The notes beneath the pieces are model-generated. The model ran no database searches, was not told where the DNA came from, and worked only from the letters and a program-made list of their open reading frames with translations. A program made the position numbers and the translations under genes. Below, one piece after another: positions 29,193-37,718 of a stretch of 64,000 nt of DNA (position 1 is the stretch's first letter; every line of letters begins with the position of its first letter). The stretch spans positions 2,520,001 through 2,584,000 of the forward strand of contig NZ_CP093280.1 of assembly GCF_026651855.1 (NCBI RefSeq), read 5' to 3'. This DNA comes from Pseudomonas silvicola (GTDB lineage Bacteria > Pseudomonadota > Gammaproteobacteria > Pseudomonadales > Pseudomonadaceae).

Positions 29193-30085
29193 GCGGTCGC
29201 GGTGGCGGGCGCGCGCTGGGGCCACAACTGTGCGATCAGCATGCCCGCCAGCATCAATGCGCAACCCAGGTAGCCGCGCGGTTGCAGCGCTTCACCCAGC
29301 AGCCAGGCACCCGCGATGGCGGCGAATACCGCTTCCAGTGACAGGATGATTGCCGCGTGGGAGGCAATGGCGTCTTTCTGGGCCACCACCTGCAGGGTGT
29401 AGCCGATGCCCACGGCGACGATGCCGCCATACAGCAGGGCGGGGCCCGCTGCGATGATCGACTCCAGGTCGACAGGCTCCATCACCAGTGCCAGCACCAG
29501 GCTGACCACGGCGCAGGTGGCGAATTGCAGGAAGGCCAGGCGAATTGGATCGTGGCGGCTGGCGAACAGGCCGACCAGCACTACATGTCCGCCCCACACG
29601 AATGCGCCGGCCAGTTGCAGCCAGTCGCCTGACGACACCTGAAAGTTGTCGCCCACGCTCAGCAGGAACATGCCCACCACCGCCAGCGCAGCCCCCAGCC
29701 AGGTACCGGTGCCGGTCTTGTGGCCCAGCAGCAGGCCCAGCAGCGGTACCACGATCACGTATAGCCCGGTGATGAAACCGGAGTTGGTCACGCTGGTGAA
29801 CAGCAAGCCCACCTGCTGCAGGTTGATGCCCAGCGCCAGGGCCAGCCCCATCAGCACGCCGCCCAGCCACAGGCCTCGGGTCATGAAAGGTTCGTGGCGG
29901 GTTTCGCTGCCCCCACCCCCCAGCACCAGCGGCAGCAGGCACAGCGAGCCCAGGGCAAAACGCAGGCCGGAATAAAGGAAGGGGCCGATGTGGTGCATCC
30001 CCGCGGTCTGGGCAACAAAGCCCGAGCCCCAGATCATGGCGGTCAACAACATCAGCAGGTCTGCACGCAAGGCTTGGCGACGCAT
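29189..30085 (-). CDS. DMT-superfamily (EamA) transporter
   Basis: 298 residues with about ten hydrophobic segments in two EamA repeats, the layout of drug/metabolite exporters. Substrate cannot be read from sequence. The stop overlaps the tapT stop region by 4 bp (tail-to-tail). The start at 30085 gives MRRQALRADLLMLLTAMIWG, normal for the family. Confidence 0.85.
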   Translation of the reverse strand: MRRQALRADLLMLLTAMIWGSGFVAQTAGMHHIGPFLYSGLRFALGSLCLLPLVLGGGGSETRHEPFMTRGLWLGGVLMGLALALGINLQQVGLLFTSVTNSGFITGLYVIVVPLLGLLLGHKTGTGTWLGAALAVVGMFLLSVGDNFQVSSGDWLQLAGAFVWGGHVVLVGLFASRHDPIRLAFLQFATCAVVSLVLALVMEPVDLESIIAAGPALLYGGIVAVGIGYTLQVVAQKDAIASHAAIILSLEAVFAAIAGAWLLGEALQPRGYLGCALMLAGMLIAQLWPQRAPATATA

Positions 30086-30347
30086 GGGGGTTCTCTTGTA
30101 ATGGGCAAGCGTGGTCCGGCCAAGGCGGTAAACCGATGGCCAGACGAGAAGTGGAACGAGGGGTGCGACTTTAGCCGTAAAGCATCGAACTTGACCACCC
30201 TGTCAGGCCTCGGCATCCTTGGCGCCGATTCGGGCACCCCATACGTTACAACCGCCAATCTTTCCGTGAGTTGGCGTTAAAATAAGCCCGATTGCCTCGG
30301 CAGGCGCCGACTCCTGCGCGCCTGCACAGAACAGGATCATTAGATCG

Positions 30348-30998
30348 ATGGCCACATACGACATCCTGATAGCCGATGACCACCCTCTTTTCCGCGGCGC
30401 GCTGCGCCAGGCCGTGACCCTGGGGCTGGGGACCGACACCCGCCTGGTGGAAGTGGCGACCATCGCCGAACTCGAAGCTCAACTGGCGGCCAAGGCTGAC
30501 TGGGACCTGGTGCTGCTGGACCTGAACATGCCGGGGGCTTATGGCTTCTCCGGCCTGGTGCTGTTGCGCGGCCAATACCCGCAAGTCCCCGTGGTCATGG
30601 TGTCTGCCCAGGAAGAAGCCTCGGTGGTAGTGCGCGCGCGTGAATTCGGCGCCAGCGGCTTCATCCCCAAGTCCAGCCCCCTGGAAGTCATTCAGCAGGC
30701 GGTCCGCAATGTATTGGAAGGGGAGGTCTGGTGGCCGCCGCAGGCCTTTGAAGCGGTCAGCGTATCGGCTGAGGCCAAGGCCGCCAGCGAGGGCCTTGCC
30801 AGCCTTACGCCCCAGCAGTTCCGGGTGCTGACCATGGTCTGCGAAGGTCTGCTGAACAAGCAGATCGCCTACGAGTTGAGCGTCTCGGAGGCCACGATCA
30901 AGGCCCACGTCACTGCCATATTCCGCAAGCTCAATGTGCGCACCCGTACCCAGGCGGCGTTGCTGCTGCAACAACTTGAGTCAATTTCGTCGACTTGA
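30348..30998 (+). CDS. erdR: LuxR-type response regulator ErdR
   Basis: 216 residues: receiver domain (acidic ADDH, phospho-acceptor Asp in LLDLNMPG, Lys in FIPKSS), then a NarL/LuxR helix-turn-helix (LTPQQFRVLTMVCEGLLNKQIAYELSVSEATIKAHV). It matches the Pseudomonas orphan regulator ErdR/AgmR-type, which acts in alcohol oxidation and acetate use. No sensor kinase gene is adjacent. A 262-bp gap lies upstream, and dgkA follows 75 bp downstream. Confidence 0.8.
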   Translation: MATYDILIADDHPLFRGALRQAVTLGLGTDTRLVEVATIAELEAQLAAKADWDLVLLDLNMPGAYGFSGLVLLRGQYPQVPVVMVSAQEEASVVVRAREFGASGFIPKSSPLEVIQQAVRNVLEGEVWWPPQAFEAVSVSAEAKAASEGLASLTPQQFRVLTMVCEGLLNKQIAYELSVSEATIKAHVTAIFRKLNVRTRTQAALLLQQLESISST

Positions 30999-31073
30999 GG
31001 CATAGTGCCTTCACGCTTTTTTGACTCTTGCTGCATTAGCGTCCCTTTTTTACCCTGTGACAGTTGACCCTAC

Positions 31074-31436
31074 ATGTCCCCATATAAAGGCCAGACCGGC
31101 CTGAAACGCATCTTCAACGCCACGGGCTATTCGCTCGACGGCTTGCGCGCGGCCTTCATCGGCGAAGCCGCGTTCCGCCAATTGGTGCTGCTCAACGTGG
31201 TACTGGTGCCCATCGCTTTCATGGTGCACGTCAGCCGTGCGGAGCGCGCCATCCTGATCGCCGTGTGCCTGCTGGCGCTGATCGTGGAGCTGTTCAATTC
31301 GGCGGTGGAAGCGGCCATCGACCGTATCTCCCTGGACCGCCACCCCTTGTCCAAGAATGCCAAGGACATGGGCAGCGCCGCGCAGTTCGTGGTGTTGTGC
31401 ATGATCGCCGTGGTGTGGGGCGTGATTCTGATCTGA
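31074..31436 (+). CDS. dgkA: diacylglycerol kinase
   Basis: Small integral inner-membrane kinase that recycles diacylglycerol to phosphatidate. 120 residues and three membrane segments. The signature EAAFRQL and ELFNSAVEAAIDR include the catalytic Glu residues. No clear ribosome-binding site is seen before ATG 31074. Its stop abuts the convergent finR gene. Confidence 0.95.
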   Translation: MSPYKGQTGLKRIFNATGYSLDGLRAAFIGEAAFRQLVLLNVVLVPIAFMVHVSRAERAILIAVCLLALIVELFNSAVEAAIDRISLDRHPLSKNAKDMGSAAQFVVLCMIAVVWGVILI

Positions 31437-32363
31437 TCAGGGTATGGCAGGCAGCACGATCTCGTCGCTGCGCTGCACGCCGGCCGTGAAGGCACGGCAC
31501 AGTTCCAGGAATTCGCGCATGGCCTGGGTCTGGTATTTCTGTTTGTGCCAGATGAAGAAGAATTCCCGGGTCAGGTCCAGGTCCGGGGTTTCCACCGCCA
31601 CCAGGCTACCCCGGCGAAAGGCATCGCGCAGCGCCAGCCGTGAGATGCAGCCGATGCCCAGGCCGGATTCCACCGCACGCTTGATGGCTTCGGTGTGTTC
31701 CAGTTCAAGCCTTACATTCAGCGATGATCGATGGTGGCGCATGGCCTGGTCGAAGGTCAGGCGTGTGCCCGAACCCTGCTCGCGCAGAATCCATGCTTCG
31801 CGTGTCAACTCGTCGAGGGTAGCCCGGCCGCGGCTGGCCAACGGGTGACGCGGGGCACAGAACACCACCAGTTCGTCGGCCACCCAAGGCTGCACTTCAA
31901 TGTCGGGGTGGCTGCAATCGCCTTCGATCAACCCCAGGTCTATTTCGTAGTGGGCGACCTGGTGCACGATATTGGCGGTGTTCTGCACGTGCAGCTTCAC
32001 CTGGCTTTCGGGGTGCACCTGCATGAAGCTGCCGATCAGCAACGTCGCCAGGTAATTGCCGATGGTCAGCGTGGCGCCCACGGCCAGCGAACCAAAGCCG
32101 GACTTGCCGTTGAGCAGGTCTTCGATTTCCTTGGCCTGGTCCAGCAGCGCCACCGCCTGGGGCAGTAACTGATGGCCCAGTGCGTTGAGGCTCAGGCGCT
32201 TGCCGGCCCGGTCGAACAGCTGGCAGCTGGACTGGCGCTCCAGTTCGGTGATGGAGGTACTGGCGGCCGACTGCGACAGCGCCAGCAGGCTGGCGGCGCG
32301 GGAGACACTCTCCTGCTGGGCCACGGCGACGAAGACCTGGAGCTGACGTAGAGTAAATCGCAT
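31437..32363 (-). CDS. finR: LysR-type regulator FinR
   Basis: 308 residues with an N-terminal helix-turn-helix (VSRAASLLALSQSAASTSI) and a LysR effector domain. It is divergent from fpr, with 120 bp between starts. In P. putida the regulator in this place, FinR, activates fpr in response to superoxide and electrophiles. The shared intergenic region contains the palindrome ATATCGATAT at its own start and an ATATCT-N16-AGATAT inverted repeat. Confidence 0.88.
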   Translation of the reverse strand: MRFTLRQLQVFVAVAQQESVSRAASLLALSQSAASTSITELERQSSCQLFDRAGKRLSLNALGHQLLPQAVALLDQAKEIEDLLNGKSGFGSLAVGATLTIGNYLATLLIGSFMQVHPESQVKLHVQNTANIVHQVAHYEIDLGLIEGDCSHPDIEVQPWVADELVVFCAPRHPLASRGRATLDELTREAWILREQGSGTRLTFDQAMRHHRSSLNVRLELEHTEAIKRAVESGLGIGCISRLALRDAFRRGSLVAVETPDLDLTREFFFIWHKQKYQTQAMREFLELCRAFTAGVQRSDEIVLPAIP

Positions 32364-32383
32364 ATCGATATAACCGATAACCC

Positions 32384-32411
32384 ATATCTTGATAATTCAA
32401 TTAACAGATAT
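32384..32411. promoter_or_regulatory. candidate FinR-binding inverted repeat
   Basis: ATATCT-N16-AGATAT, in the 120-bp finR-fpr intergenic region, 73 bp before fpr. A LysR regulator usually binds such dyads; no direct evidence is available. Confidence 0.35.
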
Positions 32412-32483
32412 TGTGTCTCCCGCTAGAATATTGCGCAATCGCGCTCTCGTTCGGCGCACGCGTTTTCTGAGGAGCCCCCGTAC

Positions 32484-33263
32484 ATGAGCAACATGAACCA
32501 CGAACGTGTACTCAGTGTCCATCACTGGAATGACACCCTGTTCAGCTTCAAGTGCACCCGTGATCCGGGCCTGCGCTTCGAGAACGGTCAGTTCGTGATG
32601 ATCGGCCTGCAGCAACCCAACGGCCGCCCGCTGATGCGCGCTTACTCCATCGCCAGCCCGAACTGGGAAGAGCATCTGGAATTCTTCAGCATCAAGGTGC
32701 CTGATGGCCCGCTGACTTCCCAGTTGCAGCACCTGAAGGAAGGCGACGAGATCATCATCAGCAAAAAGCCTACCGGTACCCTGGTGCTTGATGACCTCAA
32801 GCCCGGCAAGCACCTGTACTTGCTGAGCACCGGCACTGGCCTGGCGCCGTTCATGAGCGTCATCCAGGACCCGGAAACCTACGAGCGTTTCGAAAAGGTC
32901 ATCCTGTGCCACGGCGTTCGCTATGTGAACGAAGTCGCCTACCGCGAGTTCATTACCGAACACCTGCCACAGAACGAATTCTTCGGTGAAGCGCTGCGGG
33001 ACAAACTGATCTACTACCCCACCGTCACCCGCGAGCCATTCGAAAACGAAGGCCGTCTGACCGACCTGATGCGCAGCGGCAAGCTGTTCAGCGACATCGG
33101 CCTGCCGCCGATCAACCCGCAGGACGACCGCGCCATGCTGTGCGGTAGCCCGAGCATGCTCGACGAGACCAGCGAAGTGCTCAACAGCTTCGGCCTGACC
33201 GTGTCGCCACGCATGCGTGAGCCCGGTGACTACCTGATCGAGCGCGCCTTCGTCGAGAAGTAA
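32484..33263 (+). CDS. fpr: ferredoxin--NADP+ reductase
   Basis: FAD enzyme that exchanges electrons between NADPH and ferredoxin/flavodoxin, used for Fe-S repair and oxidative stress. 259 residues. FAD-binding RAYSIAS and the NADP-site GTGLAPFMS are visible, and the C-terminus ends ERAFVEK, characteristic of bacterial Fpr. TGAGGAGC precedes the ATG. Regulated with the divergent finR. Confidence 0.95.
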   Translation: MSNMNHERVLSVHHWNDTLFSFKCTRDPGLRFENGQFVMIGLQQPNGRPLMRAYSIASPNWEEHLEFFSIKVPDGPLTSQLQHLKEGDEIIISKKPTGTLVLDDLKPGKHLYLLSTGTGLAPFMSVIQDPETYERFEKVILCHGVRYVNEVAYREFITEHLPQNEFFGEALRDKLIYYPTVTREPFENEGRLTDLMRSGKLFSDIGLPPINPQDDRAMLCGSPSMLDETSEVLNSFGLTVSPRMREPGDYLIERAFVEK

Positions 33264-33275
33264 GCGCCGTTTCAT

Positions 33276-33304
33276 AAAAAAACCGCCCTCGTGGCGGTTT
33301 TTTT
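33276..33304 (+). terminator. rho-independent terminator of fpr
   Basis: AAAAAAACCGCC-CTCGT-GGCGGTTTTTTT, 12 bp after fpr. It is symmetrical and can also serve the convergent trmO. Confidence 0.9.
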
Positions 33305-33325
33305 ATATCAGTACGGTGACGACCC

Positions 33326-34024
33326 CTACACGCCAGTGGCAACCACCTCCAGCACGCAGATGGTGCCCGGCCGCGGATAGTGCCAGCGCACGTCCACATC
33401 CCAGAACCGCACCCCATATTCACGCTCAGGCGTGGGCACCTGGTACGCGGGGCGTGGGTCTTGGGCCAGGCACTGTTCGATCAACGCCACCAGAGGCTCT
33501 GCCAGGCGCGTGGCATGGCTATGGGCCTGCACCAGGGCAGTGTCAGCCCATTCGACGGCAATCGCCTCAGGCGCACCGCTGGCCATGTCGTTGCGGGCGT
33601 GCGGCAGGCTATCGGCGTAGGGCACGTAGGGTTTGATGTCCAGCACCGGGGTGCCGTCCAGCAGGTCTATGCCCGACAACCACAGCTTCCCGGCCTCGAC
33701 CTTCTCCAAGCGCACCACTGACTGGCCAATACCATTGGGCCTGTGGGTGGCGCGGGTGGCGAACACCCCCATGGTCTTGTTGCCGCCCAGGCGTGGCGGG
33801 CGCACTTTCAAGCGTGGCTTGTCTTCCAGTGCCTGGTGGAACAGGAACAGCAGCCACACATGGCTGACCTGCTCCAGGCCCTGAACCGCGTCGCCCTGGT
33901 CAAATGGCGCCACCAGCTCCAGCACCCCCCGGGCGGCGGGTGCCAGTTGCGGCTGGCGGGGGATGGCGAATTTTTCCTTGAAGCAGGAACGGACAAAGCC
34001 GATGGGCGCAACGCTATAGGTCAT
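33326..34024 (-). CDS. trmO: tRNA (N6-threonylcarbamoyladenosine(37)-N6)-methyltransferase TrmO
   Basis: Methylates t6A37 of tRNA-Thr to m6t6A; old name TsaA/YaeB. 232 residues. Family blocks seen: GFVRSCFKEKFAIPRQP, ATRATHRPNGIGQSVV and GIDLLDGTPVLDIKPYVPY. The small gene upstream is only 9 bp away on the same strand. Confidence 0.93.
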   Translation of the reverse strand: MTYSVAPIGFVRSCFKEKFAIPRQPQLAPAARGVLELVAPFDQGDAVQGLEQVSHVWLLFLFHQALEDKPRLKVRPPRLGGNKTMGVFATRATHRPNGIGQSVVRLEKVEAGKLWLSGIDLLDGTPVLDIKPYVPYADSLPHARNDMASGAPEAIAVEWADTALVQAHSHATRLAEPLVALIEQCLAQDPRPAYQVPTPEREYGVRFWDVDVRWHYPRPGTICVLEVVATGV

Positions 34025-34033
34025 GAGTCAGTA

Positions 34034-34216
34034 TCAGCGGCAACCGGCATTGTCATAGGGGCCCGACATGCGCTGCCAGCCGGCGCCGGGATTGGTTTGC
34101 GAGCAGACCATGGCGCCGTTCTGGGTGATGCTCTGCCATTTGTACCAGGGGGCTGGGCCGGCAGCAGCAATCAGCGGGAACGCCACTGCAACGATAAGCA
34201 ATAGACGCTTGAACAT
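34034..34216 (-). CDS. small exported hypothetical protein
   Basis: 60 residues. N-terminal signal (MFKRLLLIVAVAFPLIAAAG), then a short mature part with two Cys (VCSQ and AGC near the end), likely a disulfide-bonded periplasmic peptide. It is 9 bp upstream of trmO on the same strand. I do not recognise the family. Confidence 0.6.
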   Translation of the reverse strand: MFKRLLLIVAVAFPLIAAAGPAPWYKWQSITQNGAMVCSQTNPGAGWQRMSGPYDNAGCR

Positions 34217-34291
34217 GTCGAACTCCGAAACACGGCAAAGGGGGGATGGCCACGCCCTTTGTGGGGCCGGGCATGGGATACCTTCAATGAT

Positions 34292-34753
34292 TCAGCCGCG
34301 CACGCGCAGGGTCAAGCCCTTCAGGAAGTTGCGCAGCAACTGGTCGCCGCACGGGCGGTAGTTGTTGTGGCCGACCTTGCGGAACAACGCGCTCAGCTCG
34401 GGCTTGGAGACCGGGAACTCGGCCGCCTTGAGCACGGCGTGCATGTCGTCTTCCTTGAGTTCGAACGCCACGCGAAGCTTCTTCAGGATGATGTTGTTGG
34501 TCACCGGGGTTTCGATCGGCTGGGCCGGGCGGCTGTCGTCCTTGCCGCGTTTGAAGAACACCAGGCCGTCGAGAAAGTGTGCCATGACCAGGTCAGGGCA
34601 GTGCTCGAAACCTTCTTCCTCGTCTTTCTTCAGGTAATTGATGACATCGGCCTTGCTGACCTCCAGGCCCGAGAGCTTGATGATGTCGACCACTTTGGCG
34701 TCGCTGATATCGAGCATGTAGCGCACGCTGCGCAGTACATCGTTGTGAATCAT
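34292..34753 (-). CDS. DUF1456 family protein (YehS-like)
   Basis: 153 residues with two repeats of the DUF1456 fold, each starting with a N-D-V/N-I-I-L-K-x-L-R pattern (MIHNDVLRSVRYMLD and VTNNIILKKLRVAFEL). Function is unknown, presumed cytoplasmic. The ATG at 34753 is the family start; the open frame extends upstream only over the neighbouring gene. It follows the pseudouridine-synthase homologue by 34 bp. Confidence 0.88.
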   Translation of the reverse strand: MIHNDVLRSVRYMLDISDAKVVDIIKLSGLEVSKADVINYLKKDEEEGFEHCPDLVMAHFLDGLVFFKRGKDDSRPAQPIETPVTNNIILKKLRVAFELKEDDMHAVLKAAEFPVSKPELSALFRKVGHNNYRPCGDQLLRNFLKGLTLRVRG

Positions 34754-34787
34754 GGTGTAAATCCCGAGTGTTGCGTAAATAAGAGGG

Positions 34788-35498
34788 TCAGAACTTTTCG
34801 TTGCTGGCCTGGTAGCGCCACTGGCCCGCCGGGACCTTGCCCAGGGACACACCGCCAATGCGGATGCGGCGCATGCCCACCACGGTGAGGCCGACACTGG
34901 TGCACAGCAGCGCGATGATGCCCGGCTGCGGGTTCTTCATGGCGATGCGCAGGCGCGTTTCGTTCTGCCAGCTGGCCTTGACCGCCGGCAGCGGTTTGCC
35001 TTTGTAGGTGGCGCCGTGGGCCAGGCGGTTGAGGCCGTGTTCGGACATTTGCCCGCTGACTTCAACCACGTATTCCTGTTCGATCTTGGCGGCGTCGGCG
35101 GTCAGCTTGCGCAGTATTTTCCAGTCCTGGGTGAACACCTGCAGGCCACTGGCACCGGCTTGCAGCTCGGCGCCGCAGGTCAGGCGCAGGAAGTGGCCCT
35201 TGAGCGGGCGTTTGCTGTAGCTGTGTTCCGGCGACAGGTTGGCAGCCACCAGGCTGGCGTGGGCCTGTTCCAGCGACTGCCCGGCGTCCTGGTGCAGCAG
35301 CAGGGTCACCGGCTCTGGCTGTTCGGCCTTGGCGTCGGGGCTCAAGGCAACCACCTGGGTATCAACCTTGAACTGCGGCTCGTCGACGACTTCACCGTCT
35401 ACCGTCACCCAGCCCCCTTCGATAAACAGTTCGGCCTCGCGGCGGGAGCAGCCCACCAGTTCGATGAGGCGTTTGGACAGGCGAATGGGATCAGACAT
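34788..35498 (-). CDS. RsuA/RluF-like S4-domain protein lacking the catalytic Asp
   Basis: 236 residues. An S4 RNA-binding domain (about residues 5-50, SKRLIELVGCSRREAELFIEGG) is followed by a fold clearly related to RsuA/RluB/RluF, with KTYLV-like QEYVVEVSG and VGMRRIRIGGVSLGKVPAGQWR near the C-terminus. The catalytic motif GRLDxxxxGL is AELQAGASGL here, so the active-site Asp is Gln. By known chemistry it should not make pseudouridine, suggesting an RNA-binding role. Other parts are not visibly decayed. Confidence 0.87.
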   Translation of the reverse strand: MSDPIRLSKRLIELVGCSRREAELFIEGGWVTVDGEVVDEPQFKVDTQVVALSPDAKAEQPEPVTLLLHQDAGQSLEQAHASLVAANLSPEHSYSKRPLKGHFLRLTCGAELQAGASGLQVFTQDWKILRKLTADAAKIEQEYVVEVSGQMSEHGLNRLAHGATYKGKPLPAVKASWQNETRLRIAMKNPQPGIIALLCTSVGLTVVGMRRIRIGGVSLGKVPAGQWRYQASNEKF

Positions 35499-35548
35499 GA
35501 CAGGGGCCGTGACAAAAGAAGGGCGCTAGTGTAACCGCCCTGCGCCGG

Positions 35549-36016
35549 TTAAGCCCGTGCAGATTGTCGCTGGGCGCGGCGCAGGTGCAGCAGCGGGTAG
35601 GGTTGGCCCATGCCGTCGACCTCGGAGCGGCCTACCACTTCAAAGCCTTGCTTGAGGTAAAAGCCGAAGGCCTGTTCATTCTGTTCGTTGACGTCCAGCT
35701 GGTCCGCGTTGAGGTGGTCGAAGGCAAAGTCCAGCAGGCGCGTGCCAATGCCCTGGCCGCGGAAGTCGGGGTGGATGAACAGCATCTCGACCTTGCCTGC
35801 CGCCACGCCGGCGAAACCGGTGATGCGCTGGCGCTCGTCCTTGCAGCAGATCAGCATGACCGCGTCCAGGTAGTGTTTCTCTACCAGGCCGCGCAGCAGG
35901 GTGATGTAGCTGTCGGGGAGGAAATGGTGCGTGGCGCGCACCGAGGCTTCCCAGAGCCGCGTCAGTTCCGGGTAGTCGTTCGCGCGGGGGGTATGCACCA
36001 GCAGATGTTTGCCCAT
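35549..36016 (-). CDS. GNAT-family N-acetyltransferase (YjaB-like)
   Basis: 155 residues. The acetyl-CoA-binding motif A is FIHPDFRGQGIGTRLLDFA (about residues 85-103), followed by DVNEQNEQAFGFYLKQGFE, a GNAT motif B. It resembles E. coli YjaB. Substrate unknown. It stands alone on the minus strand. Confidence 0.85.
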   Translation of the reverse strand: MGKHLLVHTPRANDYPELTRLWEASVRATHHFLPDSYITLLRGLVEKHYLDAVMLICCKDERQRITGFAGVAAGKVEMLFIHPDFRGQGIGTRLLDFAFDHLNADQLDVNEQNEQAFGFYLKQGFEVVGRSEVDGMGQPYPLLHLRRAQRQSARA

Positions 36017-36126
36017 GTCGGTCGCTCCTTGATCCTCCCCCTAACTGTAGCAGTGGCCGTCAGGCCGCGTCAGCAGGCAGCACGGTGTAGGCGCCGGGCG
36101 CGGCCGACGGGCAACGTGCAGGCATG

Positions 36127-36155
36127 AAAAAAACCTGCCGCGGGGGCAGGTTTTT
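36127..36155 (-). terminator. terminator between rimO and the GNAT gene
   Basis: AAAAAAACCTGCC-GCGG-GGGCAGGTTTTT: strong stem with T-runs on both strands; it lies 17 bp past the rimO stop. Confidence 0.85.
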
Positions 36156-36171
36156 CAGTGAAGCAGGGCGC

Positions 36172-37509
36172 TTAGAGGCGCTCGGCCCACAGGTCGTACT
36201 CGTCGGCATCCACCACGCGGCACATGACCTTGTCGCCAGCGTTCAGGCCTTCGGCGCCTTCGATGAACACGCTGCCATCGATTTCCGGTGCGTCGAAGAA
36301 GCAGCGGCCCACAGCGCCCTGTTCGTCCACCTCATCGATCAGCACTTCAATCTCTTTACCGATCTTCATCTGCAGGCGAGCGGCGCTGATGGCCTGCTGG
36401 TGAGCCATGAAGCGGTCCCAGCGGTCCTGCTTGACATCATCGGGTACCACTTCGGCGTCCAGGTCGTTGGCTGGGGCGCCTTCGACCGGCGAGTACTGGA
36501 AGCAGCCGACACGGTCCAGCTGGGCTTCGGTGAGCCAGTCCAGCAAGTACTGGAAGTCTTCCTCGGTTTCGCCCGGGAAGCCGACGATGAAGGTGGAGCG
36601 GATGATCAGGTCCGGGCACTGTTCGCGCCATTTCTTGATGCGCGCCAGAGTCTTGTCTTCGAAGGCCGGGCGTTTCATCAGCTTCAGCACTTTGGGGCTT
36701 GCGTGCTGGAACGGGATGTCCAGGTACGGCAACAGTTTGCCAGCGGCCATCAGCGGGATGATGTCGTCGACATTCGGGTACGGGTACACGTAATGCAGGC
36801 GTACCCACACGCCCAGGCTGCTCAAGGCCTCGCACAGTTCCAGCATGCGGGTCTTGACCGGGCGGCCGTTCCAGAAGTCGGTCTTGTACTTGACGTCCAC
36901 GCCGTAGGCACTGGTGTCCTGGGAAATCACCAGGAGCTCTTTCACGCCGGCCTTGACCAGGCGCTCGGCCTCGCTCAGCACGTCGCCCACCGGGCGGCTG
37001 ACCAGCTTGCCGCGCATGGACGGAATGATGCAGAAGCTGCAACTGTGGTTGCAGCCTTCGGAAATCTTCAGGTAGGCGTAATGGCGCGGGGTCAGCTTGA
37101 TGCCCTGTGGCGGCACCAGGTCGATGAGCGGGTTGTGGTCCTGGCGCGGCGGTACCACTTCGTGCACGGCGGTCACGACCTGCTCGTACTGCTGCGGGCC
37201 GGTCACTGCCAGCACGCTGGGGTGCACGTTGCGGATCGCGCTTTCTTCCACGCCCATGCAGCCGGTGACGATGACCTTGCCGTTTTCGGCCAGGGCTTCG
37301 CCGATCACTTCCAGGGACTCGGCCTTGGCGGTGTCGATGAAGCCGCAGGTATTGACGACCACGACGTCGGCGTCCTGGTAGGTCGGTACGACTTCATAGC
37401 CTTCCATGCGCAGCTGGGTGAGGATGCGTTCGGAATCGACTAGGGCCTTGGGGCACCCGAGTGACACAAATCCTACCTTTGGGGCGGACGGCGCGGGAGT
37501 GGTGGACAT
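36172..37509 (-). CDS. rimO: ribosomal protein uS12 methylthiotransferase RimO
   Basis: Radical-SAM enzyme that methylthiolates the conserved Asp of ribosomal protein S12. 445 residues: N-terminal UPF0004 domain with three Cys (GCPKA, NTCGF, GCMG), radical-SAM [11 protein letters not shown] (about residue 150), and a C-terminal TRAM domain. It is divergent from kup with a 209-bp gap. Confidence 0.96.
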   Translation of the reverse strand: MSTTPAPSAPKVGFVSLGCPKALVDSERILTQLRMEGYEVVPTYQDADVVVVNTCGFIDTAKAESLEVIGEALAENGKVIVTGCMGVEESAIRNVHPSVLAVTGPQQYEQVVTAVHEVVPPRQDHNPLIDLVPPQGIKLTPRHYAYLKISEGCNHSCSFCIIPSMRGKLVSRPVGDVLSEAERLVKAGVKELLVISQDTSAYGVDVKYKTDFWNGRPVKTRMLELCEALSSLGVWVRLHYVYPYPNVDDIIPLMAAGKLLPYLDIPFQHASPKVLKLMKRPAFEDKTLARIKKWREQCPDLIIRSTFIVGFPGETEEDFQYLLDWLTEAQLDRVGCFQYSPVEGAPANDLDAEVVPDDVKQDRWDRFMAHQQAISAARLQMKIGKEIEVLIDEVDEQGAVGRCFFDAPEIDGSVFIEGAEGLNAGDKVMCRVVDADEYDLWAERL

Positions 37510-37718
37510 GACTAACCTCGGTGTTAATTAGAGCTGCCAGTAGCAACCCTGACGGGCACTTTACGCGCCTCTGATCAAAAAGTGCGCAATTCTAGCGGTG
37601 AGAAAGCCACTTGACCAGCTTTATGGAGGGAAATACGACGAGTGCTGCGCTATGCTTCGCCGCGTTGAGTCTCGCAGCATTTTGAAACACCCAAAGTCCA
37701 AGGTTGTAGGAGTGGTTG

